Part shown: one piece after another, positions 1-8,880 of the stretch
Layout of the letters: the number at the start of each line of letters is the position of its first letter
How positions within the stretch are numbered: position 1 is the first letter of the stretch
DNA from: Rhodocytophaga rosea
GTDB taxonomy: Bacteria > Bacteroidota > Bacteroidia > Cytophagales > 172606-1
Direction: 5' to 3'
Length of the DNA stretch: 64,000 nucleotides
Assembly: GCF_010119975.1 (NCBI RefSeq)
Contig: NZ_CP048222.1
Coordinates: 3,614,501-3,678,500, forward strand
Position numbers and translations under genes: made by a program
Notes under the pieces: generated by a model
Database searches by the model: none
What the model was told of the DNA's origin: nothing
What the model saw: only the letters and a program-made list of their open reading frames with translations

Positions 1-1
1 A

Positions 2-550
2 CTGGCCATAGATATGATTTTGAAACGGGCTATGAAAGGAGAACTTGATCTGATGGGTCCGGCTATGGCCGTATCAAAAGAAATTATGTCTATTCCGGAG
101 ATGGGTGAAGAGGAAGAAGGATTATTTGCAGCTGAGAAAAAAGTATTAAGAAACCTGAAAAAAGCCGTATTAATGGTATCTGGCGCAGCCGTTCAAAAGT
201 TTTTGCAAAAATTATCGCACGAACAGGAAATCATTATGAACATTGCCGATATGCTGATCGAAGTATATGTGATAGAATCGGCTTTATTGCGTACCGAAAA
301 ATTAGTAAGTACCAGAGGCCAGGAAGCATGCTCGTACCAGATAGATATGGCAAAATTATACATGAACGATGCTGTAGAAAAAATTAACATTGCTGGTAAA
401 AACGCCATAAATTCTTTTGCTGACGGAGACGAACAACGGGTAATGTTGATGGGTTTGAAGCGGTTTACTAAAATTGTGCCTATCAATCCAAAAGAAACCC
501 GCCGCAGAATTGCTGATCATATGATTGCTGAAAACAAGTATACTTTTTAA
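2..550 (+). CDS. acyl-CoA dehydrogenase, C-terminal part (5' end outside window)
   Basis: The reading frame is open from the left edge (L-A-I-D before the first Met at 14), so this is the last ~182 residues of a longer protein. The all-helical sequence, with AAEKKVLRNLKKAVLMVSG and an ADMLIEVYVIESALLRTEK segment, resembles the C-terminal helical bundle of the long (~600 aa) acyl-CoA dehydrogenases of Bacteroidota, which oxidise acyl-CoA at C2-C3 with FAD in fatty-acid beta-oxidation. The catalytic and FAD-binding parts lie outside the window. A strong terminator follows 20 bp after the stop. The family call rests on remembered similarity of the tail only. Confidence 0.75.
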   Translation: MAIDMILKRAMKGELDLMGPAMAVSKEIMSIPEMGEEEEGLFAAEKKVLRNLKKAVLMVSGAAVQKFLQKLSHEQEIIMNIADMLIEVYVIESALLRTEKLVSTRGQEACSYQIDMAKLYMNDAVEKINIAGKNAINSFADGDEQRVMLMGLKRFTKIVPINPKETRRRIADHMIAENKYTF

Positions 551-570
551 TTGATTTTTGAATTCCTCTA

Positions 571-617
571 AATAGAAAGCCCCGGTATTACAAAATGTCG
601 GGGCTTTCTATTGTTTT
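571..617 (+). terminator. intrinsic terminator after the acyl-CoA dehydrogenase
   Basis: A 14-bp perfect inverted repeat (AATAGAAAGCCCCG / CGGGGCTTTCTATT) with a 14-nt loop is followed by GTTTTT. It is placed to end transcription of the preceding plus-strand gene. Confidence 0.85.
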
Positions 618-650
618 TAGAATGAATATTAGTATTGGCTAAACTTATTA

Positions 651-1035
651 TCAATCACACCCGGTAAACTCTGGCTTTCCTGTTTTAGGTTCAATAAGTA
701 CAGAACAGTGCTTTCCAAAAACAATTTCTATTACATCATTATGTATTTTCATATACCTGATTGCCGGTTCACCAATAATCAATCCACCATAAGCTTTTAT
801 AATATTAGTATTCCATAACTTTTCTTTATGGTAATAGGCAGATATCTGCTTCTACAAAAAAAATAATTCCATTTTTATCCTGAATTCCTCTTTTTAAGGA
901 GAAAGCAAAGTTTAATTCTAATTCCTCAGAAATCTCTTCGTATTGATAAGGTAATTTTTGCTTACAACTACCAATAATAAAAACAAGTCCCAACCAGAAA
1001 GCAGATAGAGAAAGGGTAATTTTAAAAAGTTTCAA
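651..1035 (-). pseudogene. small lipoprotein of unknown function, broken by one frameshift
   Basis: The first part starts at a TTG (1035) and reads as a lipoprotein signal with lipobox FIIGSC (Cys24). It then stops at 826 after about 69 residues. In the +1 frame the coding continues without a stop from about 840 to a TGA at 651-653 (AYYHKEKLWNTNIIKAYGG ... EPKTGKPEFTGCD), giving a plausible ~128-residue protein. The join must fall within the ~20 bases between a TAG in the second frame and the TAA in the first, so one extra base is the simplest cause. It lies 20 bp downstream of the HTH/coiled-coil gene on the same strand and may be co-transcribed. Family not recognised. It could be a true pseudogene or an assembly indel. 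Confidence 0.6.
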
Positions 1036-1055
1036 ATAAATAGTTAGAAAAAATA

Positions 1056-1685
1056 TTAATTACTCACATATGCATAAATCATCATTACGATGAATATGAT
1101 CAGTGCAGCAGCAGAAACAATGGCCACACCCATAAGTAATTGTTCCGTCGATGAGTTTTTCTTTTTCTGAGCAGATGTCGGAGCTTCAGGTAATTTGTAC
1201 TGGTAGGATACTTTTTCCTGTAAAGATTGAATAATAATGTTTTGTTCCCGGGTGCGTTCCGTAAGTTGAGCAAGATTTGTATGAGCAGTATCTAATAGGC
1301 TGGCAAGTTTATTAATCGTTGAATTTTTTGATTCTATGGATTTCTGAAAATCTTCAATTCGTTTATCTTTTTCCTGAATCAATTTAATCACACTTTCTCT
1401 TTCCTGCTTGATTAATAGTTCTGGTTCGCCCTGCGATCTTTCAATCATTTTATCTGCATGCGGATTATCAATATAATGAGCATTGATTCTTGCCTGATCC
1501 AAATGAGAATCGCTATAAGAAGTATTACGGGCAGGATAAACCTTTAAGAGATACTCTTTATCAATGGTATAGGAATCATTTAACTTCTTCACAAAATCTT
1601 TACTATCAGGATGTTTGATCAACCGATAAATGGTGGCCTGACTTCTGCCAGTAAGTTGAATGGCTTCGTGAATGGAAACTTGCAT
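1056..1685 (-). CDS. HTH-domain protein with coiled coil and C-terminal membrane anchor
   Basis: The ATG at 1685 is chosen over an in-frame TTG two codons upstream, giving 209 residues. Residues ~3-50 (SIHEAIQLTGRSQATIYRLI) look like an excisionase/MerR-type winged helix-turn-helix. Residues ~90-160 are rich in Glu, Lys and Gln with heptad spacing and should form a coiled coil. Residues ~183-206 (LLMGVAIVSAAALIIFIVMM) form one strong membrane segment ending four residues from the C-terminus, so the protein would be tail-anchored with a cytoplasmic HTH. No family is recognised; similar HTH-coiled-coil architectures occur in plasmid and mobile-element proteins. A regulator that holds DNA at the membrane is an inference only. 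Confidence 0.6.
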   Translation of the reverse strand: MQVSIHEAIQLTGRSQATIYRLIKHPDSKDFVKKLNDSYTIDKEYLLKVYPARNTSYSDSHLDQARINAHYIDNPHADKMIERSQGEPELLIKQERESVIKLIQEKDKRIEDFQKSIESKNSTINKLASLLDTAHTNLAQLTERTREQNIIIQSLQEKVSYQYKLPEAPTSAQKKKNSSTEQLLMGVAIVSAAALIIFIVMMIYAYVSN

Positions 1686-1777
1686 AGGCAAAAATACTTA
1701 TTTGATAATCGTTTTCTCAATTTTGATTCTAATGAGAAGTTAAAATATTTATCAATACTTACCTAATTAAGTTAAAA

Positions 1778-2095
1778 TTAAAACAAATTGTCTGGAAGCA
1801 GAGCATGGGGATCGCCATAATTAGTGATATTAACTGCTTCTACAGCTGTAATTTCAGGAACTGAGCGAATGATGGCTTCTTCTACTCCCGCTTTTAACGT
1901 CATGGTAGACATCGGGCATGAGCCACAGGCACCAAGCAGTTCCAGTCGTACTACTTTTTCATCAGTAATTTCCAGAATTTTCACATTTCCTCCATCAGCA
2001 TTCAGATAAGGCCGGATGCTATCGAGGGCTTTTTCAACTTTGGAAACAAGGTCAGGATTATTAAGGAGCGTATTCATGTTAATTTGGATAGTCAT
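1778..2095 (-). CDS. NifU C-terminal-domain Fe-S scaffold/carrier protein
   Basis: This 105-residue protein is a stand-alone NifU-like (Nfu) domain. It has the IRPYLNADGGNVKIL entry segment and the CGSCPMSTMTLKAGVE motif, whose CxxC pair binds a [4Fe-4S] cluster at a dimer interface for transfer to apo-proteins. It lies ~100 bp downstream of the Mrp-type P-loop ATPase on the same strand, a pairing that fits cytoplasmic iron-sulfur cluster assembly. Length and motif match the family; I see nothing unusual in it. Confidence 0.9.
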   Translation of the reverse strand: MTIQINMNTLLNNPDLVSKVEKALDSIRPYLNADGGNVKILEITDEKVVRLELLGACGSCPMSTMTLKAGVEEAIIRSVPEITAVEAVNITNYGDPHALLPDNLF

Positions 2096-2198
2096 TTGTT
2101 GGAATCTGCACTTACAGATTATAGTAGAACAGGATTTTACTAAAAAAATTTACTGCCGTCAGAAAATTGTACAAAGGTGAATTTACAAAAGAAAACAA

Positions 2199-3295
2199 TT
2201 AAACCTTTATTTCTACTGGCTTTGTTTTTTCTAATTTCGCATTCCGGATAGAAACCTCCTGTGCCAGGCTTTGGGCAAGTGCATGAAAAGCAGCAGCAGT
2301 TATTTCATCACTCATCACAGCTGGTTTACCAAAATCACCTGCTTCCCGGATACTTTGTACCAAAGGTATTTGTCCTAATAATGGAACACTATATTGAGTA
2401 GCTAATTGCTGACCTCCGCCTTTGCCAAAAATATAATATTTGTTATCGGGCAATTCATCTGGCGTGAAATAGGCCATATTTTCCACAATTCCTAAAACTG
2501 GTACATTGATCTGTGGCTGGCGGAACATGGCTAGTCCTTTCCGGGCATCAGCTAAGGCTACTTTTTGAGGGGTAGTAACGATAATAGCACCAGTTACCGG
2601 AACCGTTTGTACCAATGTCAGGTGAATATCGCTGGTGCCTGGAGGAAGGTCGATAAGTAGATAATCCAGTTCTCCCCATTCGGCATCCATAATAAACTGT
2701 TTTAAAGCCGAACTTGCCATAGGTCCCCGCCAAACCACGGCATTATCCGCTGGCGTTAGAAAGCCGATAGAGATCATTTTAATGCCATATTGCCGAACGG
2801 GAACAATCAGGTTTTTGCCATTTTTTTGAGTAACCATCGGCTGCATATTTTCCGCATCAAACATAGTAGGAATAGATGGTCCGGAAATATCGGCATCAAT
2901 AATTCCCACTTTTGCGCCGCTCTTATGGAGTGCTACCGCCAGATTCGCTGTAACCGTAGATTTTCCTACACCCCCTTTCCAGAAGCAATGGCAATGATAT
3001 TTTTTACTTCGGGCAACAAAGGTGTATTACCCACTCTGGTGGATGTTACATCAGCAGTAAGGTTAATATTGATTTGAATAGTTGGGCTTACATACTTCTT
3101 AATAGCTTCTATACAAGAAGTACGAATCAATTCTTTTAAAGGACAAGCAGGAGTAGTGAGTACGACTGTAAAGCTTACCTGATTTACACTAATTTCAATA
3201 TTACGGATCATATTCAGGGTCACCAGGTCTTTTTTCAGATCTGGTTCTTCTACCGTACTGAGTGCTTGTAAAATATTTTCTTTGGTAATAGTCAT
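2199..3295 (-). pseudogene. mrp: Mrp/ApbC-type Fe-S carrier P-loop ATPase, frameshifted in the Walker A motif
   Basis: Two overlapping frames make one ~363-residue Mrp/ApbC/NBP35 protein. The N-terminal frame (start ATG 3295, MTITKENILQAL) holds the DUF59/MIP18-like domain and ends with IIAIASGKGV then stop. The other frame resumes with the rest of the ATPase (VGIIDADISGPS, a Walker B-like LLIDLPPGTSD). The break lies in the G-run at 2971-2975 (CCCCC on the plus strand): one more G would restore GKGGVGKS, the Walker A loop. Mrp proteins bind and transfer Fe-S clusters. The downstream nfu gene fits that role. All other motifs look intact, so an assembly deletion in the homopolymer, or -1 slippage on A-AAG-GGG, is more likely than gene death. 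An in-frame Met near 3343 is a less likely start. Confidence 0.85.
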
Positions 3296-3417
3296 GCGTC
3301 TATGGGAGGTCGTTGGGTAAAAATTGCTACTTTTGGTTAACAAGGCAAATCAAAAATCAGCAGGCTGGAGAGAAAGTAAAGCGTTTAAAATAATTAACAT
3401 CCTGCTCAATCAATAAA

Positions 3418-3425
3418 CAAAAATA
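3418..3425 (-). promoter_or_regulatory. possible -7 element for the mrp-nfu unit
   Basis: On the minus strand the bases read TATTTTTG, matching the Bacteroidota -7 consensus TAnnTTTG, ~120 bp upstream of the mrp start in the divergent mrp/dnaG spacer. No -33 TTTG is present at the ideal 19-21 bp spacing. Confidence 0.3.
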
Positions 3426-3485
3426 AAAGCTTTCCGTCTCACAAATTTACCAAAAAAATACGAGAAGGCTATATAATTTACCAGT

Positions 3486-5465
3486 ATGAGAATCAGTAAT
3501 GAAGTAGTTCAGCAAATACAACAGAGTGCAGATATTGTAGAAGTGGTAGGAGATTTTGTTACACTCAAAAAAAGAGGGCAAAATCTGATGGCTTGCTGCC
3601 CTTTTCATAACGAGAAAACGCCTTCTTTTTCGGTGTCTCCGGCAAAAGGGATCTATAAGTGTTTTGGATGTGGTAAATCCGGCGATAGTGTGAAATTTGT
3701 AATGGATATTGAAGGCGTGAGTTATGTAGAGGCGTTACGTTATCTGGGCAAAAAATATGGTATTGAAATAGAAGAGCAAGCGGCACCCACTGATACGCAG
3801 TTACAGCAACAGCATGAGAAAGACAGTCTATACATTGTACTCAATTACGCTAAAAACTATTACCAGAATCTGCTTTGGCAAAGCGACGAAGGCCAGGCAG
3901 TAGGTTTAAGCTATTTCAAGGAAAGGGGCTTTAAAGACAATACCATCAAGGATTTCGAACTTGGCTATAGTACCGATGCCTGGGACCATTTTACAAAAGA
4001 TGCCATCAGCAAAGGCTATCAGCAGGAAATTCTTGAAAAAGCTGGCTTGCTTATCCGCAAAGAAGAAAAGCAATTTGACCGTTTCAGAGGCAGGGTTATT
4101 TTTCCGATTCACAATGTATCCGGAAAAGTAATTGCGTTTGGTGCCCGTATTCTTAAAGCAGATAAAAACCAGCCTAAATACCTTAATTCGCCCGAAACAG
4201 AAGTTTATCACAAAAGTAATATTCTATATGGAATGTTCCAGGCCAAAACTGCCATCCGGAATGAGGATACTTGTTTTCTGGTAGAAGGTTATACAGATGT
4301 GATTTCCCTCCATCAGGCTGGAATTAATAATGTGGTAGCTTCTTCCGGAACATCACTTACATTAGAACAAATCCGGTTAATAGGCCGCTTTACCCAAAAT
4401 GTTACGGTATTATATGATGGAGACGCAGCCGGTATCAAAGCTTCTTTGCGGGGTACGGATATGATTCTGGAGGAAGGTTTGAACGTGAAAGTAGTGGTTT
4501 TCCCGGATGGTAACGATCCGGATAGTTATGTACGGCAGATCGGGGCAACGGCTTTTAAGGAATTCATCCGCCAGCATAGCAAAGATTTTATCACATTCAA
4601 AACAGAGTTATACTTAGTAGAAGCGGCAAATGACCCATTTAAGAAAGCAGGGATAATTAAAGAGATTGTAGAAAGCATTACCAAAATTCCTGATCCGATT
4701 AAACGGGCGGTATTTTTCAGGCAAACGGCTAATCTGCTGCAAATGGATGAAGGTACGCTGATTGTAGAAAGCAACCAGATTCTCAAAAAACAACAGGCTG
4801 ATAAAGAGAAAAAAGGGAAAATGGCAAAAACCCAGTCAGCCTCAAATCCTCCTTCGCCTCCACCTCTGGTATACGATCTTCCGGAGGGCATAATGCCTCC
4901 GCCTGAACTGGATTTAGAAGAGCCGGTAGAATTTCAAGAGCCAAAAAAGAACCCGATTGTATACCAGGAACAGGAAAGTATCCGCTTACTGATTAGTTAT
5001 GCCGATCAGCCCATTGATGAGCATAATAAACTTTGCAATTACCTTCTGGCAGAAATAGAAGGAATTGAATTTCAAACTCCTATCTATAACCGAATTCTGG
5101 ATATTTTCAGGGCGCAGTTGCAAATGGGCCATATCGTAGGAACTGAATATTTTATCCGTCACTGGGATGCGGATATTCAGGCGGAGGCGATTAATCTAAT
5201 TAGCCAGAAGTATCAGCTAAGCGAAAACTGGCTGGACAAATTCCAGATTTTTATCCCGCAGGAAAAAGATATGCTTACGCATGTAGCCTATTCTAATATT
5301 CTTCGTCTGAAGCACCGCATTGTGCAGGATAAAATTACTGATAATATGAAAAACCTGGCCAAAGCACAGTCATCTGCCGAACAGGAAACGATTATGCGGA
5401 TTCATATGCAGCTCAAAGAAATCGAAAAACAAATTGCCAGTATTCTGGGGAATGTAGTGAGGTGA
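3486..5465 (+). CDS. dnaG: DNA primase
   Basis: This 659-residue protein makes RNA primers at the replication fork. The N-terminal CHC2 zinc-binding domain is complete: C38, H41, C59 and C62 in CPFHNEKTPSF...CFGCGKSG. The TOPRIM catalytic domain starts near residue 262 with FLVEGYTDVISL and contains LYDGDAAG and the following DPDSY. A Pro-rich linker (~residues 450-480) leads into a helical C-terminal region that would bind the replicative helicase. Length is normal for the family. The gene is divergent from mrp and its stop is 1 bp from the stop of a convergent small gene. Confidence 0.97.
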   Translation: MRISNEVVQQIQQSADIVEVVGDFVTLKKRGQNLMACCPFHNEKTPSFSVSPAKGIYKCFGCGKSGDSVKFVMDIEGVSYVEALRYLGKKYGIEIEEQAAPTDTQLQQQHEKDSLYIVLNYAKNYYQNLLWQSDEGQAVGLSYFKERGFKDNTIKDFELGYSTDAWDHFTKDAISKGYQQEILEKAGLLIRKEEKQFDRFRGRVIFPIHNVSGKVIAFGARILKADKNQPKYLNSPETEVYHKSNILYGMFQAKTAIRNEDTCFLVEGYTDVISLHQAGINNVVASSGTSLTLEQIRLIGRFTQNVTVLYDGDAAGIKASLRGTDMILEEGLNVKVVVFPDGNDPDSYVRQIGATAFKEFIRQHSKDFITFKTELYLVEAANDPFKKAGIIKEIVESITKIPDPIKRAVFFRQTANLLQMDEGTLIVESNQILKKQQADKEKKGKMAKTQSASNPPSPPPLVYDLPEGIMPPPELDLEEPVEFQEPKKNPIVYQEQESIRLLISYADQPIDEHNKLCNYLLAEIEGIEFQTPIYNRILDIFRAQLQMGHIVGTEYFIRHWDADIQAEAINLISQKYQLSENWLDKFQIFIPQEKDMLTHVAYSNILRLKHRIVQDKITDNMKNLAKAQSSAEQETIMRIHMQLKEIEKQIASILGNVVR

Positions 5466-5466
5466 A

Positions 5467-5865
5467 TTATCTCATGCCAGGAACTTCATTTAGGGTAAGA
5501 TGAGGTACTATATAAATAGATTTTATTAAATTAGTCTTTGCTGTAAAGTATTTTATTTCATGCGTAGCTGTATGAATTTTAAAATACTGTTGTTTACTAT
5601 AACCTGTAATTATTGTATCATTCCAGTTTAAACTATCAACATTTGGTATAATCCGCTTATATCCGTTTATTGATTTCAGGCAGACAGAATTTTCAGTTCT
5701 TAATAAAGAATACTCTTTTACGATGCTTGTATAATTTATATTAGCCTTATTTCCATCAATATTCGATAAAAACCATCCTGTGGCTTTAAATATGGAAAAA
5801 CATATTCCCAATGAAGTTAGAATTAGTAAAAATGCTATTACTAAACCAATGCCTAATTTACTCAT
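5467..5865 (-). CDS. hypothetical single-pass membrane protein
   Basis: A 132-residue protein not matched to a family. Residues ~4-30 (LGIGLVIAFLLILTSLGICF) form a membrane segment or uncleaved signal; the rest is a small, beta-rich hydrophilic domain probably facing the periplasm. It starts 27 bp from the stop of the M1 peptidase gene on the same strand, so the two may be co-transcribed. Its stop lies 1 bp beyond the dnaG stop on the other strand. Confidence 0.5.
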   Translation of the reverse strand: MSKLGIGLVIAFLLILTSLGICFSIFKATGWFLSNIDGNKANINYTSIVKEYSLLRTENSVCLKSINGYKRIIPNVDSLNWNDTIITGYSKQQYFKIHTATHEIKYFTAKTNLIKSIYIVPHLTLNEVPGMR

Positions 5866-5892
5866 AAGACTTTTCTAATACTATATACTTGA

Positions 5893-8802
5893 TTACTGCT
5901 CCTCTTCTTCCACATGTATAAAAAATCTTGTTTCATCCACTTCAAATTCATCTGATGTCATGTTGGGTAAAGTAATGGTTTTCCAGGTAGAAGTGGGATA
6001 GATAAAATCAAATTTATCTTTTGCTTTGGTCACTTTTACAGGCATCCGGAAATCTTTTACATCCGCTACCCATTTATAAGAAACGGTAAGTATTTCGCCT
6101 TTGATACTATATTTCAGGACTAGAGTAGGAAGAGAAGTATTTTTCAGATACTGGTCGAAAAAGTAGCTATAATCGGTTTTAGTTTTGCTATTGATATACT
6201 TGACAAAATCATCAGTAGTAATTGTTTTATACCTGAAATCTCGTTGTAATCCTTTTAAAATGTCTGACCAGAGCACATCATCATTTAATACATGTCTGAA
6301 AGTATATAGCATCAAAGCTCCTTTTTCGTACATATCTCCGATATCATAGTGAATATGGTTTACATCGTATACGCCAATAATGGGCTCTTTACCACCTACT
6401 TTCTCTTGTAAACTTTCCATATAATCCAGTTCCATTTGTTCTCCAAATGAAGCCTTTACTTGTAAACCTTCAGAATAGGTGGCAAATGCTTCATGTATCC
6501 ACATATCGGCTATATCTTTACAGCTTATATTATTCCCCCACCATTCATGTGCTACCTCATGCAAGACAAGGCCCATCGGTGCTTGTAGGGAATCGAGTAA
6601 GTCGCCATCGGGCAGTTTACCAAACGAAACAGCACTCTGGTGTTCCATCGGATACAGGGATTCCATCAATGTGAAGCCATCTCTGGGAAAGGGATATTTG
6701 CCATATGCATTTTCCAGCATCGCCAGCATAGGTTTGATACGGTCAAAAATGACTTTTCCTTTCTCCAGGTTATATGGCATTACATAAAAATCAATAGTTA
6801 ACGTATCTGTAGTAATATATAAATCCTGCAAATGGGCATATTTACCGATATTGAGCGTAACATTATAATTATTGATGGGATAGCTCACAAACCATTCGTA
6901 TCTGGTCTGATTGCCAGGCAATTTAGTAGTTTTGCGAAGCCTTCCATTGGAAATATTCATCAATCCGGTAGGCACTGTAACCGCTATTCTCACACTATCT
7001 GGCTCATCAGATAAATGATCTTTGTTAGGAAACCACAAACTGGCACCAGAACCCTGGCAAACTGCTTGCACCCATGGATTGCCATCTTTGTCTTTACTCC
7101 ACAAAAAACCACCATTCATCGGAATGGCAAAGTTTGGTTCTTGCGGTTTACCGGAATATTCAATTTTAATTTCTTGCTGGCTATTCACGGCTTGTTTCTC
7201 AGGTAAGTCAATAAAAACAGCATTAAATTCTCTGGTATAAGGTAGTTCTTTGCCTTTATATAAAACTTTATGAATCTGCATATTGGCATATAAATCCACC
7301 TGCAATTTTGTAAACGGCTCCATCACCTGATACCGGATTATATTGCTGCCGCTGATGAATTTATTATCAATATCTACTTTTACATCAAGGTCATAAAAGG
7401 TAACATCATAACAGGTGCGTAAGGGGGTAAGTTTACCTCGCAGGGTATCTGCCCTGGTAAATCCATTGTCCCGGTTAGAATACTTGAGTTGCGTGGATTT
7501 TGAAGTTGCTTTTATTTGGGTAGTATCTACTTTTTCTTCAAAAATGCCTGAGGTATCCGATGCAGCCGATTGAATGATATTCAAATCACCCCAGAATTCA
7601 TCGTTCTTTACTTTTTGACTGAGAGAATCATGAGAAGTATACACTATCTCCTTAACCATAACAGAATCCTGCATTCTTTTAATATCAGTAACAGCTACCA
7701 GTAAATCAGTTTGCCATTTTGCGTTTTCCATATTACGGCTTTTACTATTTACCCTGGCCTCAAAATGCCGCTGTACGTCTTTCAAATACCATTTTCCCTG
7801 GTATTGGTCCATGCGGTACGATTCTTTAAAATCTGTGAATTTAATACTAGATTTGGTTACCATACCCATTACACTTTTAAGTAAGGCATTGCGGCTATTC
7901 TCCATATCAAGCCCTTTTTGAGTATATTCCAGTTCCCACTTGGTAAAAGCCAGCGACTCCACATCTACATACATTTTGCCCTGAAGATAAGCTTTGCCAT
8001 TTTTCTTTTTAGGGCCTAGCTGTATTACATAGATTTTCTGTTCTCCATCCGAAATAATGGAGTTAACCTTAAAATCATAGTGCTTAAAGTTGCGGCTATT
8101 GAGTATACTTCTTTTATGTTTGGCTGCATTCGGCCTGAAATCACCGCTTCGTAATGAATTTCTTGCGCCACTGCCCAGGGTTAGCATCAGGTAAAACCGC
8201 AGATCTTTGGAATGGTCTATTTTCTTCCGGCGTTCCTTTATGGTTTTGATCTGGTCATTTGAACTTTCACTGGTCGCTACAGAGGGCCGGTTTACCTCCA
8301 GTACCGATTCTACAAAAGTAATCTGGAAATCTTCCAGCCTGGTATCTTCCCGGTAAAAAGCCATCATCTGAAATGCAGATGTATCATAATTGGATGGCAT
8401 AGCAGCAATGGCTTCTTTAAAAATATCCAGGCCGGTTTTGCCTTTCGCCTTTACCTGCACTTCATTCAGCTCTATGGTTGCTACCTGCAGAGGTATGATC
8501 AGAAATTTATCTGGAATATTTATAATGGCTTTTGTATAAGATTGATACCCCACAATGGATACTTTTAAACTATCCTGCTTATAAGCTGAAGGAATCTTGA
8601 AAATAAATTCTCCCTGCTGGTTAGATACTGTACCAATGCTTTTACCGCTTACTCCCACATTGGCAAATGGAACAGGCTGGGAAGTTTCTTTATCAATGAT
8701 TTTGCCTGAAATAGTAAGGTAGCTTTCCTGGGCAAATACAGGATTTCCAAGAAAAACTGTAAATGTATACAGCGCAATTATAAATTTGAAAGAATTGCTC
8801 AT
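5893..8802 (-). CDS. M1-family zinc aminopeptidase with N-terminal carboxypeptidase-regulatory-like domain
   Basis: 969 residues with a signal peptide ending near FAQ (residue ~25). Residues ~28-110 match the CarboxypepD_reg-like beta-sandwich (GKIIDKETSQPVPFANVGV, then GEFIFKIP and VGYQSY) common on Bacteroidota surface proteins. Residues ~115-400 resemble the DUF5686-type region that often follows it. The C-terminal half is an M1 peptidase: HEVAH at 748-752 and Glu771 after 18 residues form the HExxH-x18-E zinc site, with an exopeptidase-like MEHQSAV segment upstream. It should act in the periplasm or on the cell surface trimming peptides. The fusion of a regulatory-like half with an M1 catalytic half is the unusual point. 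Confidence 0.88.
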   Translation of the reverse strand: MSNSFKFIIALYTFTVFLGNPVFAQESYLTISGKIIDKETSQPVPFANVGVSGKSIGTVSNQQGEFIFKIPSAYKQDSLKVSIVGYQSYTKAIINIPDKFLIIPLQVATIELNEVQVKAKGKTGLDIFKEAIAAMPSNYDTSAFQMMAFYREDTRLEDFQITFVESVLEVNRPSVATSESSNDQIKTIKERRKKIDHSKDLRFYLMLTLGSGARNSLRSGDFRPNAAKHKRSILNSRNFKHYDFKVNSIISDGEQKIYVIQLGPKKKNGKAYLQGKMYVDVESLAFTKWELEYTQKGLDMENSRNALLKSVMGMVTKSSIKFTDFKESYRMDQYQGKWYLKDVQRHFEARVNSKSRNMENAKWQTDLLVAVTDIKRMQDSVMVKEIVYTSHDSLSQKVKNDEFWGDLNIIQSAASDTSGIFEEKVDTTQIKATSKSTQLKYSNRDNGFTRADTLRGKLTPLRTCYDVTFYDLDVKVDIDNKFISGSNIIRYQVMEPFTKLQVDLYANMQIHKVLYKGKELPYTREFNAVFIDLPEKQAVNSQQEIKIEYSGKPQEPNFAIPMNGGFLWSKDKDGNPWVQAVCQGSGASLWFPNKDHLSDEPDSVRIAVTVPTGLMNISNGRLRKTTKLPGNQTRYEWFVSYPINNYNVTLNIGKYAHLQDLYITTDTLTIDFYVMPYNLEKGKVIFDRIKPMLAMLENAYGKYPFPRDGFTLMESLYPMEHQSAVSFGKLPDGDLLDSLQAPMGLVLHEVAHEWWGNNISCKDIADMWIHEAFATYSEGLQVKASFGEQMELDYMESLQEKVGGKEPIIGVYDVNHIHYDIGDMYEKGALMLYTFRHVLNDDVLWSDILKGLQRDFRYKTITTDDFVKYINSKTKTDYSYFFDQYLKNTSLPTLVLKYSIKGEILTVSYKWVADVKDFRMPVKVTKAKDKFDFIYPTSTWKTITLPNMTSDEFEVDETRFFIHVEEEEQ

Positions 8803-8880
8803 AAGACTGGCTGATTGATTTTGAGCAATACAAGGCTAAATTAGGATATAAATCTACTCAAATCCGGATTTGAGAACAGA

